NCBI RefSeq assembly: GCF_003947415.1
Contig: NZ_QHKL01000001.1
Span: 1,178,001-1,242,000 of the forward strand
From: Amycolatopsis sp. WAC 01376
Lineage (GTDB): Bacteria; Actinomycetota; Actinomycetes; Mycobacteriales; Pseudonocardiaceae
DNA: 64,000 bases
Direction of reading: 5' to 3'
Positions within the stretch are counted from its first letter, which is position 1; each line of letters begins with the position of its first letter. Position numbers and translations under genes: made by a program. Shown one piece after another: positions 16,991 through 25,376 of this stretch. Below the pieces are notes generated by a model, which made no database searches, was not told the origin of the DNA, and saw only the letters and a program-made list of their open reading frames with translations.

Positions 16991-17004
16991 ACCGTCTGGA
17001 CGGT
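16991..17004. promoter_or_regulatory. TetR operator copy 1
   Basis: ACCGTCTGGACGGT has six-base arms ACCGTC and GACGGT. It is 14 bases upstream of the TetR start, flanked by TAT on the left and TTACC on the right. Confidence 0.75.
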
Positions 17005-17030
17005 TTACCTTCGATCAGGGCGGTAACTGT

Positions 17031-17044
17031 ACCGTCCGGACGGT
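17031..17044. promoter_or_regulatory. TetR operator copy 2 (perfect palindrome)
   Basis: ACCGTCCGGACGGT is exact and lies 25 bases upstream of the exporter start. Its centre is 40 bases (about four helical turns) from that of copy 1, so two dimers could bind one face of the DNA. Confidence 0.78.
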
Positions 17045-17068
17045 TTACCTAATTGAGGAGAGTGCGCC

Positions 17069-18553
17069 ATGGCGGGGCGCAAGCAGTGGTCGGCGTTGGC
17101 GGTACTGGTGCTTCCGGTGCTGCTGATCAGCGTGGACATGACGGTGCTCGGGTTCGCGCTGCCGTTCCTGTCCGAGGATCTGGCGCCCACCGGTGCGGAG
17201 CAGTTGTGGATCGTCGACATCTATTCGTTCATGCTGGCGGGCCTGCTGGTCCTGATGGGCACGCTCGGTGACCGCATCGGCCGTCGCAAGCTGCTGCTCA
17301 TGGGTGCCGCCGCGTTCGGTGCCGCGTCGGTGCTCGCGGCCTTCTCGACCAGCGCGTTCATGCTGATCATCGCGCGGGCGCTGCTCGGTGTGGGTGGCGC
17401 GACGCTGATGCCGTCGACGCTGTCGCTGATCCGCAGCATCTTCGTCGACGTCAAACAGCGCCGGACCGCGATCGCCGTCTGGAGTGCCGGGTTCTCCGGC
17501 GGGATGGCGCTCGGGCCGGTGCTCGGCGGCTGGCTGCTGGAGCACTTCTGGTGGGGTTCGGTCTTCCTCATCAACGTCCCGGTGATGGTGATCCTGCTGG
17601 TCGTCGGCCCGTTCCTGCTGCCGGAGGCGCGTGACCCGAAGCCGGGCCGCTTCGACCCGTTGTCGGCACTGCTGTCGCTGGCCGCGATGCTGCCGGTGGT
17701 CTACGGCATCAAGCTGGTCGCCGAACACGGCTTCACCTGGAAGGCCGCGGTCAGCGTGCTGATCGGGCTCGCGCTCGGTGTCGTGTTCGTCCGCAGGCAG
17801 AACAGCCTCGACGAGCCGATGCTCGACCTGAAGCTGTTCTCGAACCGGGCCTTCAGTGGTTCCGTGGTGACGAACATGCTCGGCGTCTTCGCCATGGTCG
17901 GACTGCTGTTCCTGGTGCCGCAGTACCTGCAGCTGGTGCTCGGGCTGACCCCGGTCGTCGCCGCGCTGTGGATGCTCCCGGCGACGGTCGCCGGTGTCGC
18001 CGGCGCGCTTCTCGCGGCCTGGCTCGCGAAGCGGATCCGGGTATCCGTGCTGGTCAGTGGCGGTCTCCTGGTCGCCGCGGTCGGATTCCTGGCGTTGACC
18101 CAGGTGTCGTCCGGCGGCGGGCTCGCGTACGTCGTGGTGTCGTTCACGCTGCTCGGCGGCGGTGTCGCCCTGTCGGAAACGCTGACGAACGACCTGGTCA
18201 TCTCGGCCGCTCCGGCCGAACGGGCCGGGGCCGCGTCGGCGATCTCCGAAACCGGGTTCGAGCTGGGCGGCGCGCTCGGCACGGCCATCCTCGGCAGTGT
18301 CGCGACCGCGGTCTACCGGTCCGGTCTGCCGGAAGGGACGGCCGACGCCGCCCGGGACACCCTCGGTGGCGCCGTCGCCACCGCGCAGCAGCTCGACCCT
18401 GTCGCGGGACAGGCGCTCCTGGAATCGGCTCGCGAGGCCTTCACCCAAGGGGTGCACGTGACCGCATGGGCGGGTGTCGCCGTGCTCGTCTATACAGGTG
18501 TTCAGGCGTTCATCCTGCTCGATCGGAAAAAAATTTCCGCAGTGCGGACGTAA
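17069..18553 (+). CDS. DHA2-family MFS multidrug exporter (SmvA/QacA-like)
   Basis: The 494-residue 14-helix transporter has motif D1 near LLISVDMTVLGFALPFLSED, motif A in GTLGDRIGRRKLLL and motif C in GFSGGMALGPVLGGWLLEHF. It starts at the ATG at 17069 with GAGGAG upstream. SmvA/QacA proteins export quaternary ammonium compounds and other cationic drugs by proton antiport. The divergent TetR gene and tandem operators suggest substrate-induced expression. Confidence 0.88.
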   Translation: MAGRKQWSALAVLVLPVLLISVDMTVLGFALPFLSEDLAPTGAEQLWIVDIYSFMLAGLLVLMGTLGDRIGRRKLLLMGAAAFGAASVLAAFSTSAFMLIIARALLGVGGATLMPSTLSLIRSIFVDVKQRRTAIAVWSAGFSGGMALGPVLGGWLLEHFWWGSVFLINVPVMVILLVVGPFLLPEARDPKPGRFDPLSALLSLAAMLPVVYGIKLVAEHGFTWKAAVSVLIGLALGVVFVRRQNSLDEPMLDLKLFSNRAFSGSVVTNMLGVFAMVGLLFLVPQYLQLVLGLTPVVAALWMLPATVAGVAGALLAAWLAKRIRVSVLVSGGLLVAAVGFLALTQVSSGGGLAYVVVSFTLLGGGVALSETLTNDLVISAAPAERAGAASAISETGFELGGALGTAILGSVATAVYRSGLPEGTADAARDTLGGAVATAQQLDPVAGQALLESAREAFTQGVHVTAWAGVAVLVYTGVQAFILLDRKKISAVRT

Positions 18554-18572
18554 TCGCGCCTACGATGAGGGC

Positions 18573-19961
18573 ATGAACAACCATGCCCTGGTCACCCGGC
18601 TCCGCGAGCGTCTCGGCGACGCCGCGGTGCTCACCGACACCGACGTCACGGACGCCTACTCGCGCGACATGATGCCGCTGGCCGCCAGCGGCAAACCCCT
18701 CGCGGTGGTACTGCCGTCCGACACGGAGGGTGTGCAGGCCGTGGTGAAGGCGTGCGCGGAGTTCGAGGTGCCGATCGTGCCCCGCGGCGCCGGCAGTGGT
18801 CTGTCCGGCGCCGCGAACGCGATCGACGGCTGTGTCGTGCTGGTGCTGACCAAACTCGACCAGATCGTCGAGATCGACGAAGGCAACCGGCTCGCCGTCG
18901 TGCAGCCCGGCGTGGTGAACCTCGATTTCCGCAACGCGGTGGAGAAGCACGGCCTGTTCTATCCGCCGGATCCGTCCAGCTACGACTGGTGCACCATCGG
19001 CGGGAACCTGTCCACCAACGCCGGTGGGCTGTGCTGCGTGAAGTACGGCGTCACCACGGATTCCGTGCTGGGACTGGAAGTCGTGCTCGCCGACGGCTCA
19101 CTGCTGAAGACCGGGCGCCGCACGGTGAAGGGTGTCGCGGGCTATGACCTCGCGCGGCTCTTCGTCGGCAGCGAGGGCACGCTCGGCGTGATCACCCAGG
19201 CGACCGTCGCGCTGAAACCGTTGCCGCAGTTGCCCGCGACCCTCGTCGCCGCCTTCAACAGCACGGAAGCCGCGGGCGAGGCCGTCGCGCGGGTGGTGCG
19301 CGAGGGGCTCGTGCCGTCGCTGCTGGAGATCATGGACGCCACGTCGATCAAGGCCGCCGAGGCGTATCTCAAGACCGACCTCGGCACGAGTTCGGACTGC
19401 AAAGCCTTGCTGCTCGCGCAATCCGACTCCGGCGGCGAGGTCGCGCGCCGGGAACTCGCCGCGCTGGAACAGATCTGCGTCGACTGCGGCGCGGATCTGG
19501 CCTACGCCACCGAGGACATCGAAGAGGGCAAGATGCTGCTGCAGGCGCGGCGGGTCGTGCTCACCGCGCTGGAGATGTACGGCGTCTGGCTGACCGACGA
19601 CGTCTGCGTGCCGCGCACGCGCATCGCCGAACTGATCGCCGGCTGCGAGCGGATCAGCGAAGAAGTCGGCTTGCGGATCGCCGTCGTCGGCCACGCGGGT
19701 GACGGCAACATGCACCCGACGATCGTTTACGCGCAGGATTCCGAGGAGGAGTTCGCCCGCGCGCGGACGGCCTTCGACGCGATCCTCGACGTCAGCCTGT
19801 CGCTGGGCGGCACGGTCACCGGCGAGCACGGCATCGGCCGGATCAAACGCGAGTGGCTCGTCAAGGAGATCGGCGAAGTCGGCCTTCAGGTGCATCGCCA
19901 GATCAAGCGGGCTCTCGACCCGGGGAACCTCTTCAACCCCGGCTCGATGTTCTCCCTCTGA
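18573..19961 (+). CDS. FAD-linked oxidase, GlcD/D-lactate dehydrogenase type
   Basis: The 462-residue protein has an FAD-binding type 4 domain (VPIVPRGAGSGLSGAANAID and IGGNLSTNAGGLCCVKYGVT) and a C-terminal FAD-oxidase cap ending GTVTGEHGIGRIKREWL and LDPGNLFNPG. The conserved metal-site region VVGHAGDGNMHPTI is present. Members oxidise glycolate, D-lactate or D-2-hydroxyglutarate, and the substrate here is not decided. I chose the ATG at 18573. It is convergent with the second DedA gene across a family B hairpin. Confidence 0.87.
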   Translation: MNNHALVTRLRERLGDAAVLTDTDVTDAYSRDMMPLAASGKPLAVVLPSDTEGVQAVVKACAEFEVPIVPRGAGSGLSGAANAIDGCVVLVLTKLDQIVEIDEGNRLAVVQPGVVNLDFRNAVEKHGLFYPPDPSSYDWCTIGGNLSTNAGGLCCVKYGVTTDSVLGLEVVLADGSLLKTGRRTVKGVAGYDLARLFVGSEGTLGVITQATVALKPLPQLPATLVAAFNSTEAAGEAVARVVREGLVPSLLEIMDATSIKAAEAYLKTDLGTSSDCKALLLAQSDSGGEVARRELAALEQICVDCGADLAYATEDIEEGKMLLQARRVVLTALEMYGVWLTDDVCVPRTRIAELIAGCERISEEVGLRIAVVGHAGDGNMHPTIVYAQDSEEEFARARTAFDAILDVSLSLGGTVTGEHGIGRIKREWLVKEIGEVGLQVHRQIKRALDPGNLFNPGSMFSL

Positions 19962-19963
19962 AC

Positions 19964-20016
19964 GCCATGAACGGTCCGTTACTTGCAAAATTTGCAAGTA
20001 ACGGACCGTTCATGGC
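19964..20016. repeat. Family B perfect hairpin (26-bp arms), bidirectional terminator candidate
   Basis: The arm GCCATGAACGGTCCGTTACT plus TGCAAA meets its exact complement around a single A (53 bases). It begins two bases after the GlcD stop and ends twelve bases before the convergent DedA stop. Confidence 0.87.
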
Positions 20017-20028
20017 ACGCCGGAAGGG

Positions 20029-20751
20029 TCAGTCGCGGATGCGCGGGATCTGCTGCGTGATGTCCTCGGCGGCCTCGGCGACGAGGCCGGTCGCGGTGTC
20101 CGCGTGCTTCTTCTCGCGGCGGGCCTTGAGGTACTCGATCACGATCGGCACCACGGACACCAGCACGATCAGGATGAAGATCGCGTCGACGTTGTCGCGG
20201 ATGAACGCGACGCCGCCGAGCAGGTGGCCGAGCGCGGTGATCCCGGCGGCCCACAGGATGCCGCCGATGACGGTGTAGGTGAAGTACTTCTTCGGGTCCA
20301 TCTTGCCGATGCCGGCGATCCAGGTGATGAACGTCCGCACGAACGGCACGAACCGCGCCAGCACGACGGCCTTCGGCCCGTGCTTCTCGAGGAAGGCGTG
20401 GGTCTGGTCCACGTACTTCTGGTTGAAGAACTTCGAATCCGGCTTGCGGAACAGCCAGGGCCCGACCTTCCGGCCGAGGCCGTAGCCGACCGCGTTGCCG
20501 ACCAGTGCGGCGACGGTGACCAGGACGCACACCAGCCACAGCGGCGCCTCGATCGAGCCGTTCGCGATGAACAGGCCGGCGGTGAACAGCAGTGAGTCAC
20601 CGGGCAGCACCGGGAAGATGCTGCTCTCGACGAAGATGATCAGGCAGAGCACGGTGATGACCGGAACGGTCAGCCCGCTCAGCAGGTGCTGCGGGTCCAG
20701 CCACTCCGGCAGGAGGCCCATCGTCGTCACGTTGTTCTGCGCCAGGATCAC
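20029..20751 (-). CDS. DedA-family membrane protein (second copy)
   Basis: The 240-residue protein has the DedA signature: IFVESSIFPVLPGDSLLFTAG and LARFVPFVRTFITWIAGIGK. It has a longer N-terminus than the copy at 12039 and a charged C-terminal tail (LKARREKKHADTATG). The two copies differ clearly in sequence, so they are not a recent duplication. The likely role is lipid or undecaprenyl-phosphate trafficking at the membrane. Confidence 0.87.
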   Translation of the reverse strand: MILAQNNVTTMGLLPEWLDPQHLLSGLTVPVITVLCLIIFVESSIFPVLPGDSLLFTAGLFIANGSIEAPLWLVCVLVTVAALVGNAVGYGLGRKVGPWLFRKPDSKFFNQKYVDQTHAFLEKHGPKAVVLARFVPFVRTFITWIAGIGKMDPKKYFTYTVIGGILWAAGITALGHLLGGVAFIRDNVDAIFILIVLVSVVPIVIEYLKARREKKHADTATGLVAEAAEDITQQIPRIRD

Positions 20752-20804
20752 ACCAAAACGGTACAGGGTGACGCTGAGTGCTTTGACCCGACGGGAGAGG
20801 CGGC

Positions 20805-21191
20805 TCAGATCAGCGTGAGCAGCCCGATCACGGAACCGGCGGCCAGCCCCAGCAGCACGGCGAGCAGCAGCACCCAGTACGCGGGCAGGGGCGGGCTGCT
20901 CGGCGAAGGCGCTGAAGGCGCCTGAGTCGTCATCGGACGCTCCGCCAGCCTGGCCGTTTCCGCGTCCTCAAGCGCGACGCGTTCCCGTTCGAGCGAGTCG
21001 GCTCCGGCACCGGAAAGCAGTCCGTATTGCGGGGGCAGTTCGTTCTTACCGGAAGGGACACTACTCTCCGTGTCCGTTTCGGCCGGTTTGTCCGTAGTCG
21101 ATTCGGAGATGCGTTCCGCCGAAGGAGCGAAGACGGCCTGTGCGCGCAAGGCGTCGGCCAGGAGTTTCTCCGGGTCCTTGGGCTCGCTCAT
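20805..21191 (-). CDS. Small hypothetical membrane protein
   Basis: The 128-residue protein has a charged, Ser/Thr/Glu-rich N-terminal region of about 100 residues and one C-terminal transmembrane helix (AYWVLLLAVLLGLAAGSVIG). It is therefore tail-anchored. The ATG at 21191 lies 17 bases after the nagA stop on the same strand, so it is probably co-transcribed with nagA. I recognise no family. Confidence 0.7.
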   Translation of the reverse strand: MSEPKDPEKLLADALRAQAVFAPSAERISESTTDKPAETDTESSVPSGKNELPPQYGLLSGAGADSLERERVALEDAETARLAERPMTTQAPSAPSPSSPPLPAYWVLLLAVLLGLAAGSVIGLLTLI

Positions 21192-21208
21192 CCGGTCTCC
21201 CTTCGCCG

Positions 21209-22444
21209 CTACCCGTCGCTGACCGACACACCGCCTTCGACCGCGCCGCTCAGCGGGGCCGTGGCGCTCAATGTAGCCGCAGCGTCGTCCTTGACCCATT
21301 CGCCCTGGCGCAGCACCTTGACCGGCCGGAGGTCGCGATCGAGCACGACGACGTCGGCCGCGAGCCCGGCGCGCAGCGACCCGGTCCGGTCGGCGAGGCC
21401 GAGCAGTTCGGCGGGCCGTCCGGAGGTCGCGCGGACGGCGTCGAGCAGGTCGATGCCCGCGCCGCGGACCAGGTTGCGGAAGGCCGCGTCCATGGTCAGC
21501 GTGCTGCCAGCCAGCGAACCGTTCCCGGCGAGGGTGGCGACGCCGTCGCGGACGTCGACCTCCAGGCGGCCGAGGATGTAGCTGCCGTCGGCGGCGTCGG
21601 TGGCCGACATGGCGTCGGTGATGAGCACCGTCCGGCCCTTGCCCGCGTGGTGCGCGGCGAGCCGCAGCACGGTCGGGTGGACGTGGACGAGGTCGCAGAT
21701 CAGCTCGACGGTGATCCGCTCGTCGTCGAGGAGGGCGCCGATCGGGCCCGGCTCGCGGTGGTGGAGGGGCCGCATGGCGTTGAAGAGGTGGGTCGCGACG
21801 GAGGCGCCCGCGTCGATCGCGGGGATGATCTGGTCCTCGACGCCGTCGGTGTGCCCGATGGCGGCGATGACGCCCGATTCGGCCAGTTGCCGGACCGCCT
21901 TGATCCCGCCGTGCAGTTCGGGGGCGAGGGTGACCATCCGGATGTCGCCGCGGCCGGCGCCGAGCAGCGCGTTGACCGTGGCCGTGTCCGGCTCGATCAG
22001 CGTCGCCGGGTCGTGCGCTCCGCAACGAGCCTTCGAGATGAAGGGTCCTTCAAGGTGAATTCCGGCAAGTTCACCCTCTTGGACCAGCTCACGCAGGGCG
22101 GCGATCTGGTCCCTGAGCACCGGGACGGGGTCCGAGACCAGACTGCCGAGCATGGTCGTGGTCCCGTGCCGCCGGTGCGCGCGGATGGCGCGGAACAGCT
22201 CCTCGGGGTTCGCACTGGAGAACGACCCGCCCCCACCGCCGTGGCAGTGGGTGTCGACGAAGCCGGGCACGACCAGGCACCCGTCGACATCGACGCGATC
22301 GATGTCCGGGGGTGTCCCGGAACCGACTTGGACGATCCTGCCGCCGGCGATAGCCAGCCAGCCGTCGTCGAGTACACGGTCCGGGGCGACGACCCGGCCG
22401 CCCACGATCACGAAATCTCCGGCGCCTCTCACGTCCCCCAGCAT
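21209..22444 (-). CDS. nagA: N-acetylglucosamine-6-phosphate deacetylase
   Basis: The amidohydrolase-fold protein of about 411 residues carries the NagA hallmarks VPGFVDTHCHGGGG, GIHLEGPFIS, AIGHTDG, ATHLFNAM and LITDAM, with the metal and substrate residues they contain. It removes the acetyl group of GlcNAc-6-phosphate in amino-sugar use and wall recycling. The ATG at 22444 is preferred, because an ATG seven codons upstream (22465) would place the DasR-type site inside the gene. Neither start has a clear ribosome site, so a leaderless transcript is possible. Confidence 0.9.
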   Translation of the reverse strand: MLGDVRGAGDFVIVGGRVVAPDRVLDDGWLAIAGGRIVQVGSGTPPDIDRVDVDGCLVVPGFVDTHCHGGGGGSFSSANPEELFRAIRAHRRHGTTTMLGSLVSDPVPVLRDQIAALRELVQEGELAGIHLEGPFISKARCGAHDPATLIEPDTATVNALLGAGRGDIRMVTLAPELHGGIKAVRQLAESGVIAAIGHTDGVEDQIIPAIDAGASVATHLFNAMRPLHHREPGPIGALLDDERITVELICDLVHVHPTVLRLAAHHAGKGRTVLITDAMSATDAADGSYILGRLEVDVRDGVATLAGNGSLAGSTLTMDAAFRNLVRGAGIDLLDAVRATSGRPAELLGLADRTGSLRAGLAADVVVLDRDLRPVKVLRQGEWVKDDAAATLSATAPLSGAVEGGVSVSDG

Positions 22445-22447
22445 ATA

Positions 22448-22461
22448 TTGGTCTGGACCAA
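22448..22461. promoter_or_regulatory. DasR-type (dre) operator at nagA
   Basis: TTGGTCTGGACCAA matches the dre pattern TGGTCTAGACCA with one central change. In actinomycetes the GntR regulator DasR binds such sites at nag genes and responds to GlcN-6-phosphate. The position, four bases before the preferred nagA start, would block initiation. No dasR gene is in the window. Confidence 0.75.
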
Positions 22462-22502
22462 GCATGGCGGCACAACCCAGCGCTCGAGATTAAAGCCGGG
22501 TG

Positions 22503-23078
22503 TCAGTTCGGCGACTGCATCGCTTTCTGCAGTGCCTCCAGCGCCCGGCTGGCGGTTGACTTAACGGTACCTTTCGAAATCCCGGCGGCCTCGGAGATTT
22601 CGGCCTCACTCAGCCCACCGTAGTAACGGAGGACCAAAACCTCGCGCTGGCGAGGGGGCAGTTTGGACAAAGCGCTCACCACGGCCTGATGTTCACTCGA
22701 CAGCATGGCGAGGCTTTCGGCCGAACGCGCGTTGACGGCGTGCGGCGCGACGTACTCGCGGGCGGTCTTGCGGCGGCGCAGCACACTGCGTGATCCGTTG
22801 ACCACGGCGGTGCGCAGGTATCCGACGGCCGCGGCGGCGTCGCGCAGGCGCCCCCAGTTGCGGTGCAGCCCGGTGAAGGCCTCCTGGACGACGTCTTCGG
22901 CGGTCGCCGGTTCGTCCACGAGCAGGATGGCCAGCCGGACGAGCCGCATCCGGTGCTGGCGATAGAGATCCTCAAGGGTCAGCGGTGCCGCAGGCGGCGG
23001 TGGCGTGACCGGTCCGTCCATGGTGCGCAGATGGCCGAGGGTCGCCTCGACACTGCGTTCCGCATTGCCCTCGAGCAT
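22503..23078 (-). CDS. ECF sigma factor, SigE-like family
   Basis: The 191-residue sigma factor has region 2 from EDLYRQHRMRLVRLAILLVD through DVVQEAFTGLHRNWGRL and region 4 in LSKLPPRQREVLVLRYYGGL and SEAEISEAAGISKGTVKSTA. No anti-sigma gene follows on the same strand; the next gene downstream is nagA in its own transcription unit. The signal it answers is unknown. Confidence 0.86.
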   Translation of the reverse strand: MLEGNAERSVEATLGHLRTMDGPVTPPPPAAPLTLEDLYRQHRMRLVRLAILLVDEPATAEDVVQEAFTGLHRNWGRLRDAAAAVGYLRTAVVNGSRSVLRRRKTAREYVAPHAVNARSAESLAMLSSEHQAVVSALSKLPPRQREVLVLRYYGGLSEAEISEAAGISKGTVKSTASRALEALQKAMQSPN

Positions 23079-23219
23079 GTACCCCTACCTGTTCATTTAC
23101 CCCTTTGACGCACAACCTGTGCATGGCGCTCGATCAGCGTATCGGGTGGGGCGGGAGTCCTGCCTGATCGGATCCTGAGAAGCTGGGGGGCGTCTGTTGG
23201 AGCGACCTTGGAGATGTCG

Positions 23220-23504
23220 ATGGCCTGGTTCCTGGTGGAGATCACGTACGTGCAGGAGAAGCTGGCGGATGTGCGCCCCCGGCACCGGGAATTCCTGTCC
23301 GCCCTCGCCGGCCAGGGCGTCGTCGCGCTCGGCGGCCCGCTGGGCGACGGCTCCGGCGGTATCTCGATGTACCAGGCGGCCGACGAAGCGGCGCTGCTCG
23401 AAATCATCAATAAGGACCCGTACCACCTCGAAGGTGTTGTCGCGGAGCGGACCGTCCGCGAGTTCAAGCCGGTGATCGGTTCCTGGATCCCCAAGGAAGC
23501 CTGA
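23220..23504 (+). CDS. YciI-family protein
   Basis: The 94-residue protein has the YciI (ferredoxin-like) fold: WFLVEITYVQEKLADVRPRH, GVVALGGPLGDGSGG and a final VREFKPVIGSW. The family includes muconolactone-isomerase-like and haloaromatic-degrading proteins, but most are uncharacterised. The ATG at 23220 is preferred because GGAG lies about seven bases upstream. Another ATG lies two codons before it. It is convergent with the reductase gene. Confidence 0.78.
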   Translation: MAWFLVEITYVQEKLADVRPRHREFLSALAGQGVVALGGPLGDGSGGISMYQAADEAALLEIINKDPYHLEGVVAERTVREFKPVIGSWIPKEA

Positions 23505-23508
23505 CAGC

Positions 23509-24513
23509 TCAGAGATCGAGGGTGACCGGCTCGCGTTCGACGCAGACCCGGACGCGGTCGCCGGTCACGGTCGGCAGTTCGCACGTCCCGCAGAACCCCT
23601 GACGGCACGAATAAGCGATGCCGGGCACGGTTTCGCGCAGGACGTCGAGCGCCGTCCGGTCGGCGGGCACGTCCAAAATCCGGCCGCTGCGGGCCAGTTC
23701 GACGCGGAACGGCTCGCCGCCGACGATCGGCGGCGTCGAAAACCGTTCGAAGAACACCGGCCCCGAAGCACGCAGCGCCGCGTCCGTGCGGACACCGACG
23801 ATCATCGGAACCGGGCCGCAGCAGTAGATCGGCGCGCCTTCCGGTGCCCCTTCGAGGAGTTCCGCGCCGGAAGCGGGGATTCCGTAGTCCGTGTCCGGAC
23901 GAATCCAGACACGATCCCCGAATTCGGACAATTCCGCCAGGAAGGGCATCGAGGCTTCGTCGCGACCGGTGTAGACCAGTCGCCAGTCCGCGCCCGCCGC
24001 GGCGGCTTGCCGCACCATCGGCAGGATCGGCGTGATCCCGATGCCGCCCGCGACGAACAGGTACGCCGGGCTCGCGACGAACGGGAACGCGTTGCGCGGG
24101 CCCCGCGCCGTGATGCGAGCGCCCTTCTTCAGCGCGTGCACCGCCGTCGATCCCTCGCCGAGCAACCGGACGCCGACGCGGTAGGCCGAGCGGTCTTCCG
24201 GGTCGCCGCACAAGGAGTACTGCCGGACCAGTCCCGGCCGCGGCGCGAGGTCGATGTGCGCGCCGGGCCGCCATCGCGGCAGCGGTTCGCCGCGTTCGTG
24301 CACCAGCCGCAGCCCGGCCACGCCGTCGGCTTCGGCACGGACTTCGTCGACGACCAGCGGAAGATCACGGTCGACGACGGCCACCGGTGGACGACGGCGT
24401 CCGCTCACCCCGCTGAGCCTGCGGTACAGCGCGACGACACCGGTCAGCGACGCCATCGCGCGGTCGGTCCGCCCGCTGCCGTCGAGCCGCAGTGGGCGCG
24501 TCGGCGGCGTCAC
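23509..24513 (-). CDS. PDR/VanB-type ferredoxin-dependent oxidoreductase
   Basis: The 334-residue protein has an FMN/FAD-binding domain (RQYSLCGDPED), an NAD(P)-binding domain (FVAGGIGITPILPM and CCGPVPMI) and a C-terminal 2Fe-2S ferredoxin domain whose cysteines appear in YSCRQGFCGTCELP plus VCVERE. The layout is that of phthalate-dioxygenase-reductase proteins, which pass electrons from NAD(P)H to an oxygenase. It starts at a GTG overlapping the previous stop (GTGA) and ends the monooxygenase operon. Confidence 0.87.
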   Translation of the reverse strand: MTPPTRPLRLDGSGRTDRAMASLTGVVALYRRLSGVSGRRRPPVAVVDRDLPLVVDEVRAEADGVAGLRLVHERGEPLPRWRPGAHIDLAPRPGLVRQYSLCGDPEDRSAYRVGVRLLGEGSTAVHALKKGARITARGPRNAFPFVASPAYLFVAGGIGITPILPMVRQAAAAGADWRLVYTGRDEASMPFLAELSEFGDRVWIRPDTDYGIPASGAELLEGAPEGAPIYCCGPVPMIVGVRTDAALRASGPVFFERFSTPPIVGGEPFRVELARSGRILDVPADRTALDVLRETVPGIAYSCRQGFCGTCELPTVTGDRVRVCVEREPVTLDL

Positions 24514-25376
24514 TGGGGTTCGTCGGCGGCCAAGGCGGCCGGGGAACTCGCGAGGTACGCGACGGCCTGATCGGTGTTGCCGGTCTCGGTGGGGTGATAG
24601 GACTTCCGGAAGTACGGCCGGATCTCGCGCCGCAGCTGCCTGCCCGAGGGCAGCAGGCCGAGCTTCGCGACGCGCAGATAGGTCCGGAAACTCGTCTTGC
24701 CCGGCCGCGTCGGATCGTTCTTCATGAGGAACCTGGTGCCCCGCAAGAAGACCCACGCGAGCACCGGCGTCACCACGAGCATGCTGCGCACGCGGCGGGT
24801 GTAGCGGCCGTCGAGGTGCATGAACAGATCGAAGGCGACAGAGCGGTGCTCGACCTCTTCGGCGCCGTGCCAGCGCAGGAGATCCAGCATCGTCGGGTCG
24901 GCGCCCGCCTTGTCGAGCGCTTCGGCGTCGAGGATCCACTGGCCGAGGAAAGCGGTGTAGTGCTCGATCGCGGCGATGATGGCGAGCCGCTCGATCAGCC
25001 ATTCCTCACGCCGCTTGGCGGAAAGGTCGCGGTCGCCGAGCAGGCGGCGGAACATCCACTCCATCTGCGCGATGTACGGCCGCACGTGGACGCCCGCCGC
25101 TTCGAGGTGTTCCGCGGCGCCGTCGTGCGCTTCGGCGTGCATGGCCTCCTGGCCGATGAAGCCGAGGACGTCCTCCTTGAGCCGCTCGTCGCGGATCAGC
25201 GGCACGGCCTGCTTGAACACCTCGACGAACCAGCGTTCGCCCTCCGGCAGCGCCAGATGCAGCACGTTGATCGTATGCGTCGCCTGCGGTTCGCCCGGGA
25301 TCCAGTGCATCGGCAGCGACGCCCAGTCGAACTCGACGTCGCGCGCGTGCAGGACGACCTGCTCGTGGTCGGTCAC
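24510..25376 (-). CDS. Metal-dependent hydrolase-like protein (PF10118 type)
   Basis: The 288-residue helical protein has conserved HPF-like segments: IGQEAMHAEAHD, AAIEHYTAFLGQWIL and WHGAEEVEHRSVAFDLF. The spacing of Glu/His pairs resembles a di-metal site. PF10118 members are annotated as predicted metal-dependent hydrolases, and the true activity is uncertain. It could equally be a ferritin-like di-iron oxygenase served by the ferredoxin reductase encoded next. The GTG start overlaps the monooxygenase stop. Confidence 0.78.
   Translation of the reverse strand: MTDHEQVVLHARDVEFDWASLPMHWIPGEPQATHTINVLHLALPEGERWFVEVFKQAVPLIRDERLKEDVLGFIGQEAMHAEAHDGAAEHLEAAGVHVRPYIAQMEWMFRRLLGDRDLSAKRREEWLIERLAIIAAIEHYTAFLGQWILDAEALDKAGADPTMLDLLRWHGAEEVEHRSVAFDLFMHLDGRYTRRVRSMLVVTPVLAWVFLRGTRFLMKNDPTRPGKTSFRTYLRVAKLGLLPSGRQLRREIRPYFRKSYHPTETGNTDQAVAYLASSPAALAADEPQ

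Noticed and set aside
22030..22085. Repeat-like string in nagA (ATGAAGGGTCCTTCAAGG followed by GGTGAA and TTCACC)
   Set aside because: It resembles family B arms, but the protein it encodes on the minus strand is the conserved NagA segment GIHLEGPFIS, so no insertion is needed to explain it.
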